From: an uncultured Acetatifactor sp.
GTDB taxonomy: Bacteria; Bacillota; Clostridia; Lachnospirales; Lachnospiraceae
NCBI GenBank assembly: GCA_910584435.1
Contig: CAJUAP010000038.1
Coordinates: 17,609-36,720 of the forward strand
DNA: 19,112 bases
Direction: 5' to 3'
The notes beneath the pieces were generated by a model that was not told where the DNA came from, ran no database searches, and worked only from the letters and a program-made list of their open reading frames with translations. Below are positions 6,939 through 14,857 of the stretch, piece after piece. A program made the position numbers and the translations under genes. Within the stretch, counting starts at the first letter, position 1; each line of letters starts with the position of its first letter.

Positions 6939-8219
6939 TTACATAGCCGTATCCAGATTTCTTCTGCGGTCATTCTTATGGAATGTCAGGGGAGCACTTC
7001 CCTCTTCCACAGTACCTTCGGTAATCACACATTCTTCAATGGTCTCATCGGAAGGAATCTCATACATGGTATCCATCAAAATACTTTCCATAATAGAACG
7101 CAGACCTCTGGCACCTGTCTTACGCTCAAATGCTTTGCTGGCAATGGCCTTCACTGCAGCATCTTCAAATGTCAAATCCACACCATCCATATTAAACAGC
7201 TTCTGATACTGCTTGATCAGCGCATTCTTAGGCTCCTTCATAATACGGACCAATGCCTCTTTATCCAGTCCTCTCAGTGAAACACATACGGGAACACGTC
7301 CCACAAATTCCGGAATCAGCCCGAACTTCACCAAGTCCTGAGGCGTCACCTCCTGAAGCAATTCACTGATTTCCTTCGTTGACTTCTTGGAAATCTCCGT
7401 ATTAAAACCGATTGCCTTGCGGTCCAGCCGGGCTTCCACAATTTTCTCCAATCCGTCAAAAGCGCCTCCGCAGATAAAGAGAATATTGGAGGTATCAATA
7501 GAAATCAGCTCCTGATGAGGGTGCTTTCTGCCTCCCTGGGGCGGCACACTTGCCACAGTCCCCTCCACAATCTTTAACAGCGCCTGCTGCACACCTTCTC
7601 CTGACACATCTCTGGTAATGGATACATTCTCACCTTTTTTGGTAATCTTGTCAATCTCATCAATATAGATGATTCCATACTGCGCCCGTTCCACATCATA
7701 ATCCGCAGCCTGTATCAGCTTCAGCAGAATATTTTCCACATCCTCACCCACATATCCCGCTTCAGTCAAGGTAGTCGCATCCGCAATGGCGAAGGGTACA
7801 TTGATGATTTTCGCCAGCGTCTGCGCCAAATAGGTCTTGCCGCAACCGGTAGGCCCCACCATAATGATATTGCTCTTCTGCAATTCCACATCATCCAGAT
7901 CCCTCGGCGCCATCACCCTTTTATAGTGGTTATATACAGCCACGGACAATATCTTTTTTGCCTCTTCCTGCCCAACCACGTAGTCATCCAGGAACCTCTT
8001 CACTTCCACAGGCTTCAGCAGATTAATGTCGGGACGGACGGATTCTACCTCCTCGTCCTCTTCATCCTGCAATTCCTCTTCAAGAATATCCGCGCAGATA
8101 TCAATGCAGTCATCACAGATATAAACCCCTGCCGGGCCCGCGATCAGCTTGCGAACCTGATTCTGTGTCTTATTACAGAAAGAACACCTTATATCATTTC
8201 CGATCATTTTCCCTGCCAT
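6939..8219 (-). CDS. clpX: ATP-dependent Clp protease unfoldase subunit ClpX
   Basis: A 426-residue AAA+ unfoldase. ATG 8217-8219 is chosen over the adjacent GTG 8220-8222 because AGGAG then lies 7 bases upstream. The N-terminal zinc-binding domain has Cys12, Cys15, Cys35 and Cys38. The AAA+ core has Walker A GPTGCGKT (122-129), pore loop GYVG (155-158), Walker B IIYIDEID (183-190), the IGF loop that docks onto ClpP (270-272), and GARGLR sensor 2 near the C-terminus. ClpX recognises and unfolds tagged or misfolded cytosolic proteins and feeds them to ClpP. It lies 18 bases downstream of clpP, in the same operon. Confidence 0.98.
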   Translation of the reverse strand: MAGKMIGNDIRCSFCNKTQNQVRKLIAGPAGVYICDDCIDICADILEEELQDEEDEEVESVRPDINLLKPVEVKRFLDDYVVGQEEAKKILSVAVYNHYKRVMAPRDLDDVELQKSNIIMVGPTGCGKTYLAQTLAKIINVPFAIADATTLTEAGYVGEDVENILLKLIQAADYDVERAQYGIIYIDEIDKITKKGENVSITRDVSGEGVQQALLKIVEGTVASVPPQGGRKHPHQELISIDTSNILFICGGAFDGLEKIVEARLDRKAIGFNTEISKKSTKEISELLQEVTPQDLVKFGLIPEFVGRVPVCVSLRGLDKEALVRIMKEPKNALIKQYQKLFNMDGVDLTFEDAAVKAIASKAFERKTGARGLRSIMESILMDTMYEIPSDETIEECVITEGTVEEGSAPLTFHKNDRRRNLDTAM

Positions 8220-8237
8220 CACTCTACTCCTACATTT

Positions 8238-8840
8238 TTACTTATTCGCACCGGAAAGGTCATGGGAAGTAAGTATCATGTCCACAAGTCCATACTCCTT
8301 CGCTTCCTCGGCGCTCATCCAATTATCACGCTCTGTATCTGAACATATTGTCTCATAATCCCTGCCTGTATTTTCCGCAAGAATATGATTCAGTTTTTCC
8401 CTTGTCTTTAAAATATGCCTTGCAGCAATGTCTATCTCCGTTGCCTGTCCTTTGGTTCCTCCCGCGGGCTGATGAATCATTATCTCCGCATTGGGCAGTG
8501 CAATCCGCTTGCCTTTCGCACCGCCTGCCAGCAGGAAGGAACCCATACTTGCCGCCATTCCAATACATACCGTGGACACATCACACTTAATGTAATTCAT
8601 GGTATCATAAATTGCCATGCCTGCAGTGATGACACCGCCGGGACTGTTAATATACAAGTGAATATCCTTCTCCGGATCCTCCGCCTCTAAGAACAACAGC
8701 TGTGCCACAACAATGCTGGCGGAAGTATCATTTACCTCTTCCCCAAGAAATATGATTCTGTCCTTCAACAATCGGGAATAAATGTCGTAGGATCTTTCTC
8801 CCTTACTGGTCTGTTCAATGACATAAGGCACTAAACTCAT
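8238..8840 (-). CDS. clpP: ATP-dependent Clp protease proteolytic subunit ClpP
   Basis: A 200-residue serine protease with GGAGG 7 bases before the ATG. The catalytic triad is Ser98 (GMAASMG), His123 (MIHQP) and Asp172 (ERDNWM). The LGEEVND and YINSPGG segments, the handle-helix region and the family-typical length are all present, so it should form the usual tetradecameric barrel that degrades substrates delivered by ClpX. It follows tig by 51 bases and precedes clpX by 18, the conserved Firmicute order. No CtsR-type operator was recognised nearby. Confidence 0.98.
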   Translation of the reverse strand: MSLVPYVIEQTSKGERSYDIYSRLLKDRIIFLGEEVNDTSASIVVAQLLFLEAEDPEKDIHLYINSPGGVITAGMAIYDTMNYIKCDVSTVCIGMAASMGSFLLAGGAKGKRIALPNAEIMIHQPAGGTKGQATEIDIAARHILKTREKLNHILAENTGRDYETICSDTERDNWMSAEEAKEYGLVDMILTSHDLSGANK

Positions 8841-8891
8841 TATAATTCCTCCGTTCTGTTTTTATACATATTTCCAGTCATGCCGCCCCGC

Positions 8892-10202
8892 CTATTCATT
8901 TTCTGCAGCCGACTCCGTCTCCACAGCATTTTCAGAGATGAAATCAATGGCCTTCTTAATACGCACATCTTCTTCCACCTGCTTCCGGCCTTCTTCACCG
9001 AGAATATCCTTCACCTCGCTGACATCCTTCTTATAGGAATCCGCCATGTCCTTGATTTCTTCCTCAATCTCTTCTTCGGAAGCCTCTATCTTCTCGGCAT
9101 CAGCCACAGCTTCCAGCACCAGCCTGGATTTAATGCTCCTCAATGCCTGGGGCTTCATCTGTTCCAGCAGCATCTGAGGGGTCATACCCGTATACTGCAT
9201 ATACTGCTCCAGAGAAATCCCCTGATACTGCAGTCTCTGAGCATAATCCTGTACCATCTGCCTCTGCTGAGTCTCAACCATTGCATCGGGAATTTCCATC
9301 TGGGCATTGGCAATCACAGCTTCCACAGCCGCATTTTCCTTTGCACGTCTGCCCTCTTTCGCCTTCTTATCTGTAAGTTTTCTCCTGATTTCTTCTCTGT
9401 ATTCCTCCACGGTATCACTTTCTTCGGAGACATCACCTACAAAATCATCATCCAGCTCAGGCAGTTCTTTTTCCTGCAGCTTCTTCACAAGACACTGAAA
9501 CACCACGTCCTTGCCCGCAAGATCCTCCTGCTGATAATCCTCCGGGAAAGTGAGCGAAATCTCTGTCTCCCTGCCGATCTCTGCGCCGATTAATCCTTCT
9601 TCAAAGCCTGGAATAAAGGTATTGGAACCAATGGTCAAAGGATAATTCTCTTCCTTGCCTCCGTCAAAAGGAACACCGTCTAAAAATCCTTCAAAATCTA
9701 TTGTGGCAATATCACCCTGCTTCACCGCCCTGTCCGTTACCTCAACGGTTCTGGCGTTTTTGCCCCGCTCCTTATCAATCTCAGCCGTTACTTCTTCCTC
9801 GCTTACCTCTAAGTCTGCCTTGTCCACAGTAACGCCCTTGTATGCTCCCAAAGTAACCTCCGGCTTCAGAGCAACCTCAGCGGTAAAAATGAAAGGCTTG
9901 CCTGCTTCAATCTGCACTACAGTAATCTTGGGGGAGGATACGATATTTTCTGTACACTCCTTCAATGCCTCGTCATAGGCATCAGGGATCAAATCGTTCG
10001 CCGCATCTTCATAGAAAAGATTCTTGCCATACATCTGTTCAAGCATCTTACGAGGTGCCTTACCTTTGCGAAAGCCGGGAACACTGATTCTGTTTTTGTT
10101 CTTCCGATATGCGCTTTCAATGGCCTTCTCCAATTCCTCCGCAGACACTTCAATGGTCAGCTTCGCCATATTTTTCTCTAATTTTTCTACCTGTAAGCTC
10201 AT
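8892..10202 (-). CDS. tig: Trigger factor, ribosome-associated chaperone
   Basis: A 436-residue chaperone. ATG 10200-10202 is chosen because AAGGAGG precedes it by about 10 bases and the following residues (MSLQVEKLEKNMAKLTIEV) match the family start; the same frame is open upstream to 10295. The N-terminal ribosome-binding domain carries the signature GFRKGKAP (43-50), the middle domain is FKBP-like prolyl isomerase (about 150-240, GDIATIDFEGFLDG and IPGFEEGLIGA), and the C-terminal part is the helical, charged substrate cradle. It binds nascent chains at the ribosome exit tunnel. It is the first gene of the tig-clpP-clpX operon, with a good promoter upstream. Confidence 0.98.
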   Translation of the reverse strand: MSLQVEKLEKNMAKLTIEVSAEELEKAIESAYRKNKNRISVPGFRKGKAPRKMLEQMYGKNLFYEDAANDLIPDAYDEALKECTENIVSSPKITVVQIEAGKPFIFTAEVALKPEVTLGAYKGVTVDKADLEVSEEEVTAEIDKERGKNARTVEVTDRAVKQGDIATIDFEGFLDGVPFDGGKEENYPLTIGSNTFIPGFEEGLIGAEIGRETEISLTFPEDYQQEDLAGKDVVFQCLVKKLQEKELPELDDDFVGDVSEESDTVEEYREEIRRKLTDKKAKEGRRAKENAAVEAVIANAQMEIPDAMVETQQRQMVQDYAQRLQYQGISLEQYMQYTGMTPQMLLEQMKPQALRSIKSRLVLEAVADAEKIEASEEEIEEEIKDMADSYKKDVSEVKDILGEEGRKQVEEDVRIKKAIDFISENAVETESAAENE

Positions 10203-10336
10203 TGCTACATTTCCTCCTTCAATCGTCTGCGCCTCGATACCGTAGGCCAAATAGTAATTTACGCCATACGCCCTGTACGGCATCCATATGGCCATTATTC
10301 CACCCCATCAGCAGACATAATCACAGTCATTTTACG

Positions 10337-10365
10337 ATTATAGCATATAAACCATAAAATTACAA
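10337..10365 (-). promoter_or_regulatory. Sigma-A promoter for the tig-clpP-clpX operon
   Basis: On the minus strand TTGTAA (10360-10365), a 17-base spacer ending in TGC (an extended -10 TGn motif), and a perfect TATAAT (10337-10342). The predicted transcript starts near 10330, giving a leader of about 125 bases before the trigger factor ATG. Confidence 0.8.
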
Positions 10366-10383
10366 ATGTTTTTGAAATGAAAT

Positions 10384-10654
10384 TTTTATTAAATTATCAC
10401 AAGAATTCCTGACGGCATACACTCGGGCGGGCAAAATAACAGATTTATTATCAGCGCCGACAAGGCATACCACGACGGAATCTATGTATGCGAGCGGAAC
10501 ACCCATGTCCCGGTTCACACCAATCCCTCCGTACCTGGTTTGGTCATGGGGCAGGGCGATTCGCTGCAGACGCTGCAAACCAGGCACAGGATACCATGAA
10601 AGCCGAAACGGAAGTAAAAGCTATCGCAAATGAAGTAAACCTGAATTCGGGAAA
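10384..10654 (+). pseudogene. Possible plus-strand coding remnant, frameshifted
   Basis: This 289-base gap between the hydrolase gene and the tig promoter holds no intact gene. On the plus strand one frame reads like protein through about 10410-10570 (for example FIISADKAYHDGIYVCERN and PGLVMGQGDSLQTLQ), then stops; from about 10575 another frame continues plausibly (NQAQDTMKAETEVKAIANEV). The two join with a single shift and look like a fragment of a decayed gene, perhaps phage or surface protein derived. The family is not recognised, there is no start signal, and chance open frames are possible. Confidence 0.3.
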
Positions 10655-11407
10655 TTACTTGTTATTGATTCTCGCCAGAATGAACTCTGTGAGCAGCCTT
10701 GCCACTTTATCATTTGCCTCGGCGGAAAATCCATGTCCCTGGCCGGGAAATATTTCCAGACAGGAATTCCGGTATAATTTCACCGCTCTCTCACTGTATG
10801 CGGCGGGCACTATATTGTCCTTGTCTCCATGCAGAATCAGCACATCTCCCGGATACTTTCCTATCTCTTCAAAAATGCGGAAGCCATGTAATGTCTCACT
10901 AAAGCATCTTCCAAGAGGAACTCCCCAGAAATCATACCTCTCCGGAATATCCGCAACATTTGGGAAACGCTCATTCCAGTCATCCGCCACACACAAAGCC
11001 GGAAACATCAAAATCATACCGTTGATTTCGTCCCCGCGCTCTTCTGCCGTTAGGGCTGACACCAATCCGCCCATACTTGCCCCGAACAGGAAAATATGAT
11101 GATTATCCACATGCTCCCATGCCTTTACGGTATCTAACACAGCGGACAAATCTTCCTTTTCCGTAAAAACCGTCATTTCATATGTGGGCATATCACTTTT
11201 TGATCTCAGCGATCCGCCGCAGAAATCGTATGTAAACGCCCCGATTCCCATTTCCGCCAGGATTTTCGCCTGGCTGCTGAAATCATCACCGACACCATTA
11301 AATCCATGGCTGAAAATCACAATAGGATATTTCTCTTTTTCCGGCAGATATGTCTTTCCTGCTATCTTCCTTCCATGATGTGTTATTGTATTATTTTGTC
11401 CCTTCAT
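10655..11407 (-). CDS. Alpha/beta hydrolase, cinnamoyl/feruloyl esterase-like
   Basis: A 250-residue cytosolic hydrolase (no signal peptide) with AAGGAGG 5 bases before the ATG. The core carries the oxyanion-hole strand VIFSHGFNG (30-38), nucleophile elbow GASMGG (109-114, Ser111), acid in HGDKDNIVP (Asp197) and catalytic histidine in GQGHGF (His225). The insertion between about 140 and 185 forms the lid, as in gut-bacterial cinnamoyl/feruloyl esterases and bile-salt-hydrolase-like esterases of similar size. A small acyl ester or aryl ester substrate is likely; the exact one cannot be read from sequence. It lies 91 bases after the small hydrophobic ORF of the ABC locus, a gap containing only short degenerate GGGCAA-type repeats and its own ribosome binding site. 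Confidence 0.85.
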   Translation of the reverse strand: MKGQNNTITHHGRKIAGKTYLPEKEKYPIVIFSHGFNGVGDDFSSQAKILAEMGIGAFTYDFCGGSLRSKSDMPTYEMTVFTEKEDLSAVLDTVKAWEHVDNHHIFLFGASMGGLVSALTAEERGDEINGMILMFPALCVADDWNERFPNVADIPERYDFWGVPLGRCFSETLHGFRIFEEIGKYPGDVLILHGDKDNIVPAAYSERAVKLYRNSCLEIFPGQGHGFSAEANDKVARLLTEFILARINNK

Positions 11408-11498
11408 TTATTCCTCCTTCCCTTGCTAATTTCTCATTGCCCTGCTTACTGCGTTTTGCCCTGTTGCCCCCTGGCTACCTTGCCTATAAATGAAACCG

Positions 11499-11651
11499 TC
11501 AAATAGATTTTCCTAATTCCTCTGCCCCTTTAAGCTGCTCCACTTTGTTTAAAATTGCTCCTGCGTCCATATTTCCGCCAGCGTATACAATATCCCCAAA
11601 TCCCCCCAAAGTAATCAGAAGAAGCAGCAACAGCAGACAATCATACATCAT
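11499..11651 (-). CDS. Small hydrophobic protein coupled to the ABC gene
   Basis: A 50-residue ORF whose ATG overlaps the stop codon of the upstream ABC fusion gene by four bases (ATGA), the usual arrangement for translational reinitiation. After MMYDC come seven leucines and a hydrophobic stretch to about residue 23, ending in VYAGG, then a charged C-terminus (NKVEQLKGAEELGKSI). It could be a single-pass membrane peptide or have a cleaved signal-like segment. An alternative is that it is the displaced C-terminal end of the ATPase, which stops unusually early. No family is recognised. Confidence 0.45.
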   Translation of the reverse strand: MMYDCLLLLLLLITLGGFGDIVYAGGNMDAGAILNKVEQLKGAEELGKSI

Positions 11652-13240
11652 CTATGTGTGGCGATGATCAAAGTCCGGCCGTTTTGTTTCTCTCGAATAT
11701 ACGCTTCCGCACGCCGTTTCGTTTCGGCATCCATTCCCGTAAACGGCTCGTCCAGCAGTATATATTCAGACTCTGCCTCCATAGCCCGCACCAGTGCAAC
11801 CCTGCGCTTCATTCCGCCGCTCAACTGTCTGCAGGGCTTATGCAGAGCCTCTTCCTTCAAAAGCTTCCGAAGAGCTTCCTCCGCCCGTCTGCCCTCCCCT
11901 GTGATCAGCGCCACATTTTTCACCGCGCTGTAATCCTCGCAGAGCCTGTCTTCCTGAAATACCATGCTGCAGGAAAAGGAAGCCTTGACACATCCCGCAT
12001 CCGGCATTGTCAATCCGGCAAGGATACGAAGCAATGTAGTCTTGCCGCTGCCGGAAGGACTGGTAAGGTAATATGTCTGTCCCGGCTCATACACAACGCT
12101 GACTTTTTCCAGAATCCTCTCGCCATGATAGGATTTGTCAATATCCTCACATCTGATATATCCTGCCGCCCTTTCTGCTGTTTTGACAGCCCTTCCGACT
12201 TCCTCAGCTTCTTCCTCTTTCCGGACGGTTCCTCCGACTGCTTCAGCTTTCTCCGCTTTCCGGACAGATCCTCCGACTGCTTCAGCTTTCTCCGCTTTCC
12301 GGACGATTCCTCCGCCTTCTTCAGCCTCTTCTGCTTTCCGGACAGCCCTTCCGACTTCCTCAGCTTCTTCCTCTTTCCGGACAGCTCCTCCGCCTTCTTC
12401 AGCCTCTTCCTGTAGACCAGATCTGCCCTTTCCTCTGCTCCTGCTTCCATATGGCATCTGCCCTTTGCAAACGGGTTCCCAGGCAAAAAAGACCTCTGTA
12501 AGCCGCAGAAACACTTTTTCAAATAAAACGCTTAACAGAACAATCACTGCCGTCCATGCGAACACGCCAGCAGTGTCCAGATATATTTTGGAGAGATACA
12601 TCTGCTCCCCGATGGAATTGTCCGGTGTGCCGATCACCTCTGCCGCAATTCCCGACTTCCAGCACATGCCAAGTGAAATCTTCAGGCTGCTGTAAAGGAA
12701 GGGTTTCAATGCAGGACGATAAATGTAGAAAAACCGGCTCCAAAAAGTCAGCCGGAACACCTCTGCCATCTCAAGAAGACGCCAGTCCGTACTCTTCAAG
12801 CCTTCCAGGGTACTGATATAAACATTGGGCAGCACCACCAGGAAGCAGATCGCAACCGATAAAAAGGAAGATCCCCACCAGATAAGCAATAGAACCACAA
12901 AAGATGCCACCGGAATGGCTTTCATGAGATTCAGCACAGGCGCCAGCACATCCTCCAGCAGCGGAAAACGACGGCTCCCCATGGCAAGGAGCAAAGCCGC
13001 CGCAAATCCGGCCAAAAATCCGGTTCCTATGCGAAGCAGCGATCTTCCCGCCGCCAGATAAAAACTCCCTTTACTCAATCTGGAAATCAACGCCCAAAAT
13101 GTCTCTAACGGAGTGGCTAACAATATTTGGTTGTCCACCGCCGCCGCAAGGACGAACCATACGGCAATCCAAAACGCAAGAATGCAATATTGCCTTCTCT
13201 TTTTCTTCCCATTCATCATCCTGTTCCAAAAATTCTGCAT
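11648..13240 (-). CDS. ABC importer permease-ATPase fusion (SsuC/SsuB-like) with repeat linker
   Basis: A 530-residue polypeptide from ATG 13238-13240 (TTG 13243 directly precedes; GGGGAAA is a modest ribosome binding site). Residues 18-252 form a SsuC/TauC-like permease with five or six membrane segments and the EAA-type loop (about 157-204, ending IAAEVIG). Residues 275-355 are a charged linker of 13-residue tandem repeats. Residues 362-530 form the ATPase: Walker A SPSGSGKTT (394-402), Q-loop VFQED (427-431), signature LSGGMKRR (473-480), Walker B YILLDEP (493-499) and switch histidine His529. These importers take up sulfonates, nitrate, taurine or thiamine precursors. Fusing both subunits in one chain is uncommon in this family. 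The ATPase ends one residue after His529, lacking the usual last 40 or more residues. Confidence 0.85.
   Translation of the reverse strand: MQNFWNRMMNGKKKRRQYCILAFWIAVWFVLAAAVDNQILLATPLETFWALISRLSKGSFYLAAGRSLLRIGTGFLAGFAAALLLAMGSRRFPLLEDVLAPVLNLMKAIPVASFVVLLLIWWGSSFLSVAICFLVVLPNVYISTLEGLKSTDWRLLEMAEVFRLTFWSRFFYIYRPALKPFLYSSLKISLGMCWKSGIAAEVIGTPDNSIGEQMYLSKIYLDTAGVFAWTAVIVLLSVLFEKVFLRLTEVFFAWEPVCKGQMPYGSRSRGKGRSGLQEEAEEGGGAVRKEEEAEEVGRAVRKAEEAEEGGGIVRKAEKAEAVGGSVRKAEKAEAVGGTVRKEEEAEEVGRAVKTAERAAGYIRCEDIDKSYHGERILEKVSVVYEPGQTYYLTSPSGSGKTTLLRILAGLTMPDAGCVKASFSCSMVFQEDRLCEDYSAVKNVALITGEGRRAEEALRKLLKEEALHKPCRQLSGGMKRRVALVRAMEAESEYILLDEPFTGMDAETKRRAEAYIREKQNGRTLIIATHR
12186..12413 (-). repeat. 39-bp in-frame tandem repeat in the ABC fusion linker
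   Basis: Five full 39-bp units start at 12186, 12225, 12264, 12303 and 12342, with a partial sixth from 12381. Differences are substitutions only, so the frame is preserved. Each encodes a 13-residue unit of the form VRK[AE]E[EK]AE[EA][VG]GGx, likely a charged helical spacer between the permease and the ATPase. The first and fifth units are identical. Confidence 0.93.
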
Positions 13241-13466
13241 CAAATTTCCCCATACTCATACAACACTTGATAACAGTTCACACAGGTCGCTGCACTGTTA
13301 CAGGACTTCAGCGCTGCCATTGCCATATGCATAGCCGCCGAGATTTATACTCACAGCCGAAAACATCTGCCACGGTAAAAACATAACCTTTGTTATATCG
13401 CATAACTGCCGATAAAACGATATATAGTATACATTACAGAAACGTTACGTTGGACTGATATGATTG
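13241..13466. other. Gap between binding protein and permease genes
   Basis: This 226-base gap has no supported gene. It contains the inverted repeat ATAAC/GTTAT (13383-13387 with 13392-13396), a second CATAAC copy at 13401-13406, and a palindromic AACGTTACGTT near 13440-13450, all close to the binding protein stop codon. On the minus strand TTGACA occurs just after that stop, but no good -10 stands 16-18 bases downstream. The sites could be operators or a weak processing structure separating binding protein and transporter expression. Confidence 0.3.
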
Positions 13467-14444
13467 TCAATAGTAAAAATCATCTCCCGGCACAGCACCG
13501 CCCACCAGCTCCGGAGAAAACTCTTCCAAAACTGTCAGGTATTTTGACAGCGCCTGTTTCATCTCATCTCCCGTAATACAAGTAATATTGCACTGTGGAA
13601 TTGCCTTCTGGGCAATGGCCTCCTTTGCCACAATCCCCGCCTTCACAGCCAGCGCCGCGCCTGTATTCACATCCTGGTTGACAGCATCTGTGCCGGCCCT
13701 GTGTTCCTCCAGAAATGTCTTCACAGCATCTTCATGCTGTTCCAGAAATTCCTTCCGCACTACGGTAACGCCTGTCACCATACCGCTTCCGTCCTCCTGC
13801 ACTTTTGTCCATTCCTCATTCACATCCAATACCGCTTTCAATGCCCCATTCTGCATCAGCGCCGCTGTCACAAATGGCTGAGGCAGCAGGCCGACTGCAT
13901 CCGGGTTCTCCGCCAATACCGCCGCCACTTCCGCAGCCTCGGATTTGAATTCCAGGGTATAATCCGTCTCCGTAAGCCCGTTCTGCTGCAGAATATAGCT
14001 CAGAGAAGCCTCCGGTGTGGTGCCTTTTCCCGTCAGGTAAATGGTCCTGCCCTTTAAATCCGCCACACTTGCAATCTCTGCGGATCCTGTGACAAGGTAC
14101 AGAACCCCCAATGTATTAATGTCAATCACTGCCACACCGCCTTCTGTCTTCCCATAAAGCACCGCCGCTGCATTTGCCGGAACCAGCGCAATGTCAAGCT
14201 CCCCTTTTACCATCAAAGGCAGCAGTTCATCCACACCTGTGGCCATCTGAAATGCATAATCAGAAGAGGTTTCTCCCTGCTCCGCTTTTTCCATCAGGAA
14301 TAATAGTCCCATGGAAGTAGGCCCCTTCAGAGAACCAATGCGTATATTTACAGGCTCCTGTTTCCCACACCCGCCAAAAAACATGGTACAAAGCAAAACC
14401 ATACATATGCCTGATATGGCAGCTCTGACTTTTCCGGTACACAT
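13467..14444 (-). CDS. ABC transporter substrate-binding lipoprotein (SsuA/NMT1-like)
   Basis: A 325-residue protein if started at ATG 14442-14444, chosen because AGAGAGG lies 7 bases upstream and the protein then begins with a classic short signal peptide (hydrophobic 8-23) and lipobox FGGC with Cys26. The frame stays open to 14582 with several in-frame ATGs, adding up to 46 basic residues. The mature part is a periplasmic-binding-protein type 2 fold: IRIGSLKGPTSMGL near the N-terminus, then VKGELDIALVPANAA and LKGRTIYLTGKGTTPE, typical of the NMT1/OpuAC-like group for small anions or thiamine precursors. No thiamine riboswitch was found upstream. It feeds the ABC fusion protein encoded next; the substrate is unknown. 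Confidence 0.88.
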   Translation of the reverse strand: MCTGKVRAAISGICMVLLCTMFFGGCGKQEPVNIRIGSLKGPTSMGLLFLMEKAEQGETSSDYAFQMATGVDELLPLMVKGELDIALVPANAAAVLYGKTEGGVAVIDINTLGVLYLVTGSAEIASVADLKGRTIYLTGKGTTPEASLSYILQQNGLTETDYTLEFKSEAAEVAAVLAENPDAVGLLPQPFVTAALMQNGALKAVLDVNEEWTKVQEDGSGMVTGVTVVRKEFLEQHEDAVKTFLEEHRAGTDAVNQDVNTGAALAVKAGIVAKEAIAQKAIPQCNITCITGDEMKQALSKYLTVLEEFSPELVGGAVPGDDFYY

Positions 14445-14857
14445 TTTGCTTCCTCTCTCCATGCACTCCTGACTTCCTTTTCCGGCATACTTTTTACTTC
14501 TTTTTTCCATGTGCCGTTTGCTTTTTCTTTCCGTTTCTTTTCCTGTACTCATCTTTCCCTCATTTCCGCACCCACAGTGCATGTCTCATACAATCTGCCA
14601 TCTTACATTTCCGGTTCCGCGTCCATCCTCCGGCATCGGAAACAGGCATCCGGACATCTATTCCCAATATTGTTACGAACCTGTCCTGACGAGTACTGTC
14701 ACAGCCGGTTTTTCAGCATCCTAAAACCCATCCGTTCTTCTCTGTCCGCATATCCAATTAAATTTTCTGGAATATAACAGAGGATTCGAGGCATAGTTTC
14801 CCAGACCTTTTCGGAATCCGAAAAGCTTCCCGAAATTCGGTACTGCTATTTTGCTTA
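14445..14857. other. Region upstream of the binding protein gene with repeats and a palindrome
   Basis: The part nearest the gene (14445-14560) is open in the binding protein frame and contains related short segments: ATGxGTACxGGAAAAG at two in-frame ATGs 108 bases apart, and MEKRSKK-like and MERGSKM-like units between. The rest has no supported gene. A 19-base palindrome, CTTTTCGG/CCGAAAAG around AAT (14807-14825), lies 33 bases past the last stop of the decayed gene to the right and could be an operator or a T-less terminator stem. No convincing promoter was seen. Confidence 0.4.

Noticed and set aside
8880..9593. Long plus-strand ORF opposite trigger factor
   Set aside because: It is antisense to a clear housekeeping gene, with unnatural His/Phe/Leu-rich composition.
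12135..12695. Plus-strand ORF rich in SSASSAFRT repeats
   Set aside because: It is the antisense shadow of the 39-bp repeat in the ABC fusion gene; there is no ribosome binding site and no domain.
13071..13259. Minus-strand ORF overlapping the start of the ABC fusion gene
   Set aside because: It is an out-of-frame shadow of the permease domain, which has clear membrane and EAA features in its own frame.
14445..14857. Thiamine pyrophosphate riboswitch upstream of the NMT1-like binding protein
   Set aside because: The conserved CUGAGA and related core elements were not found.
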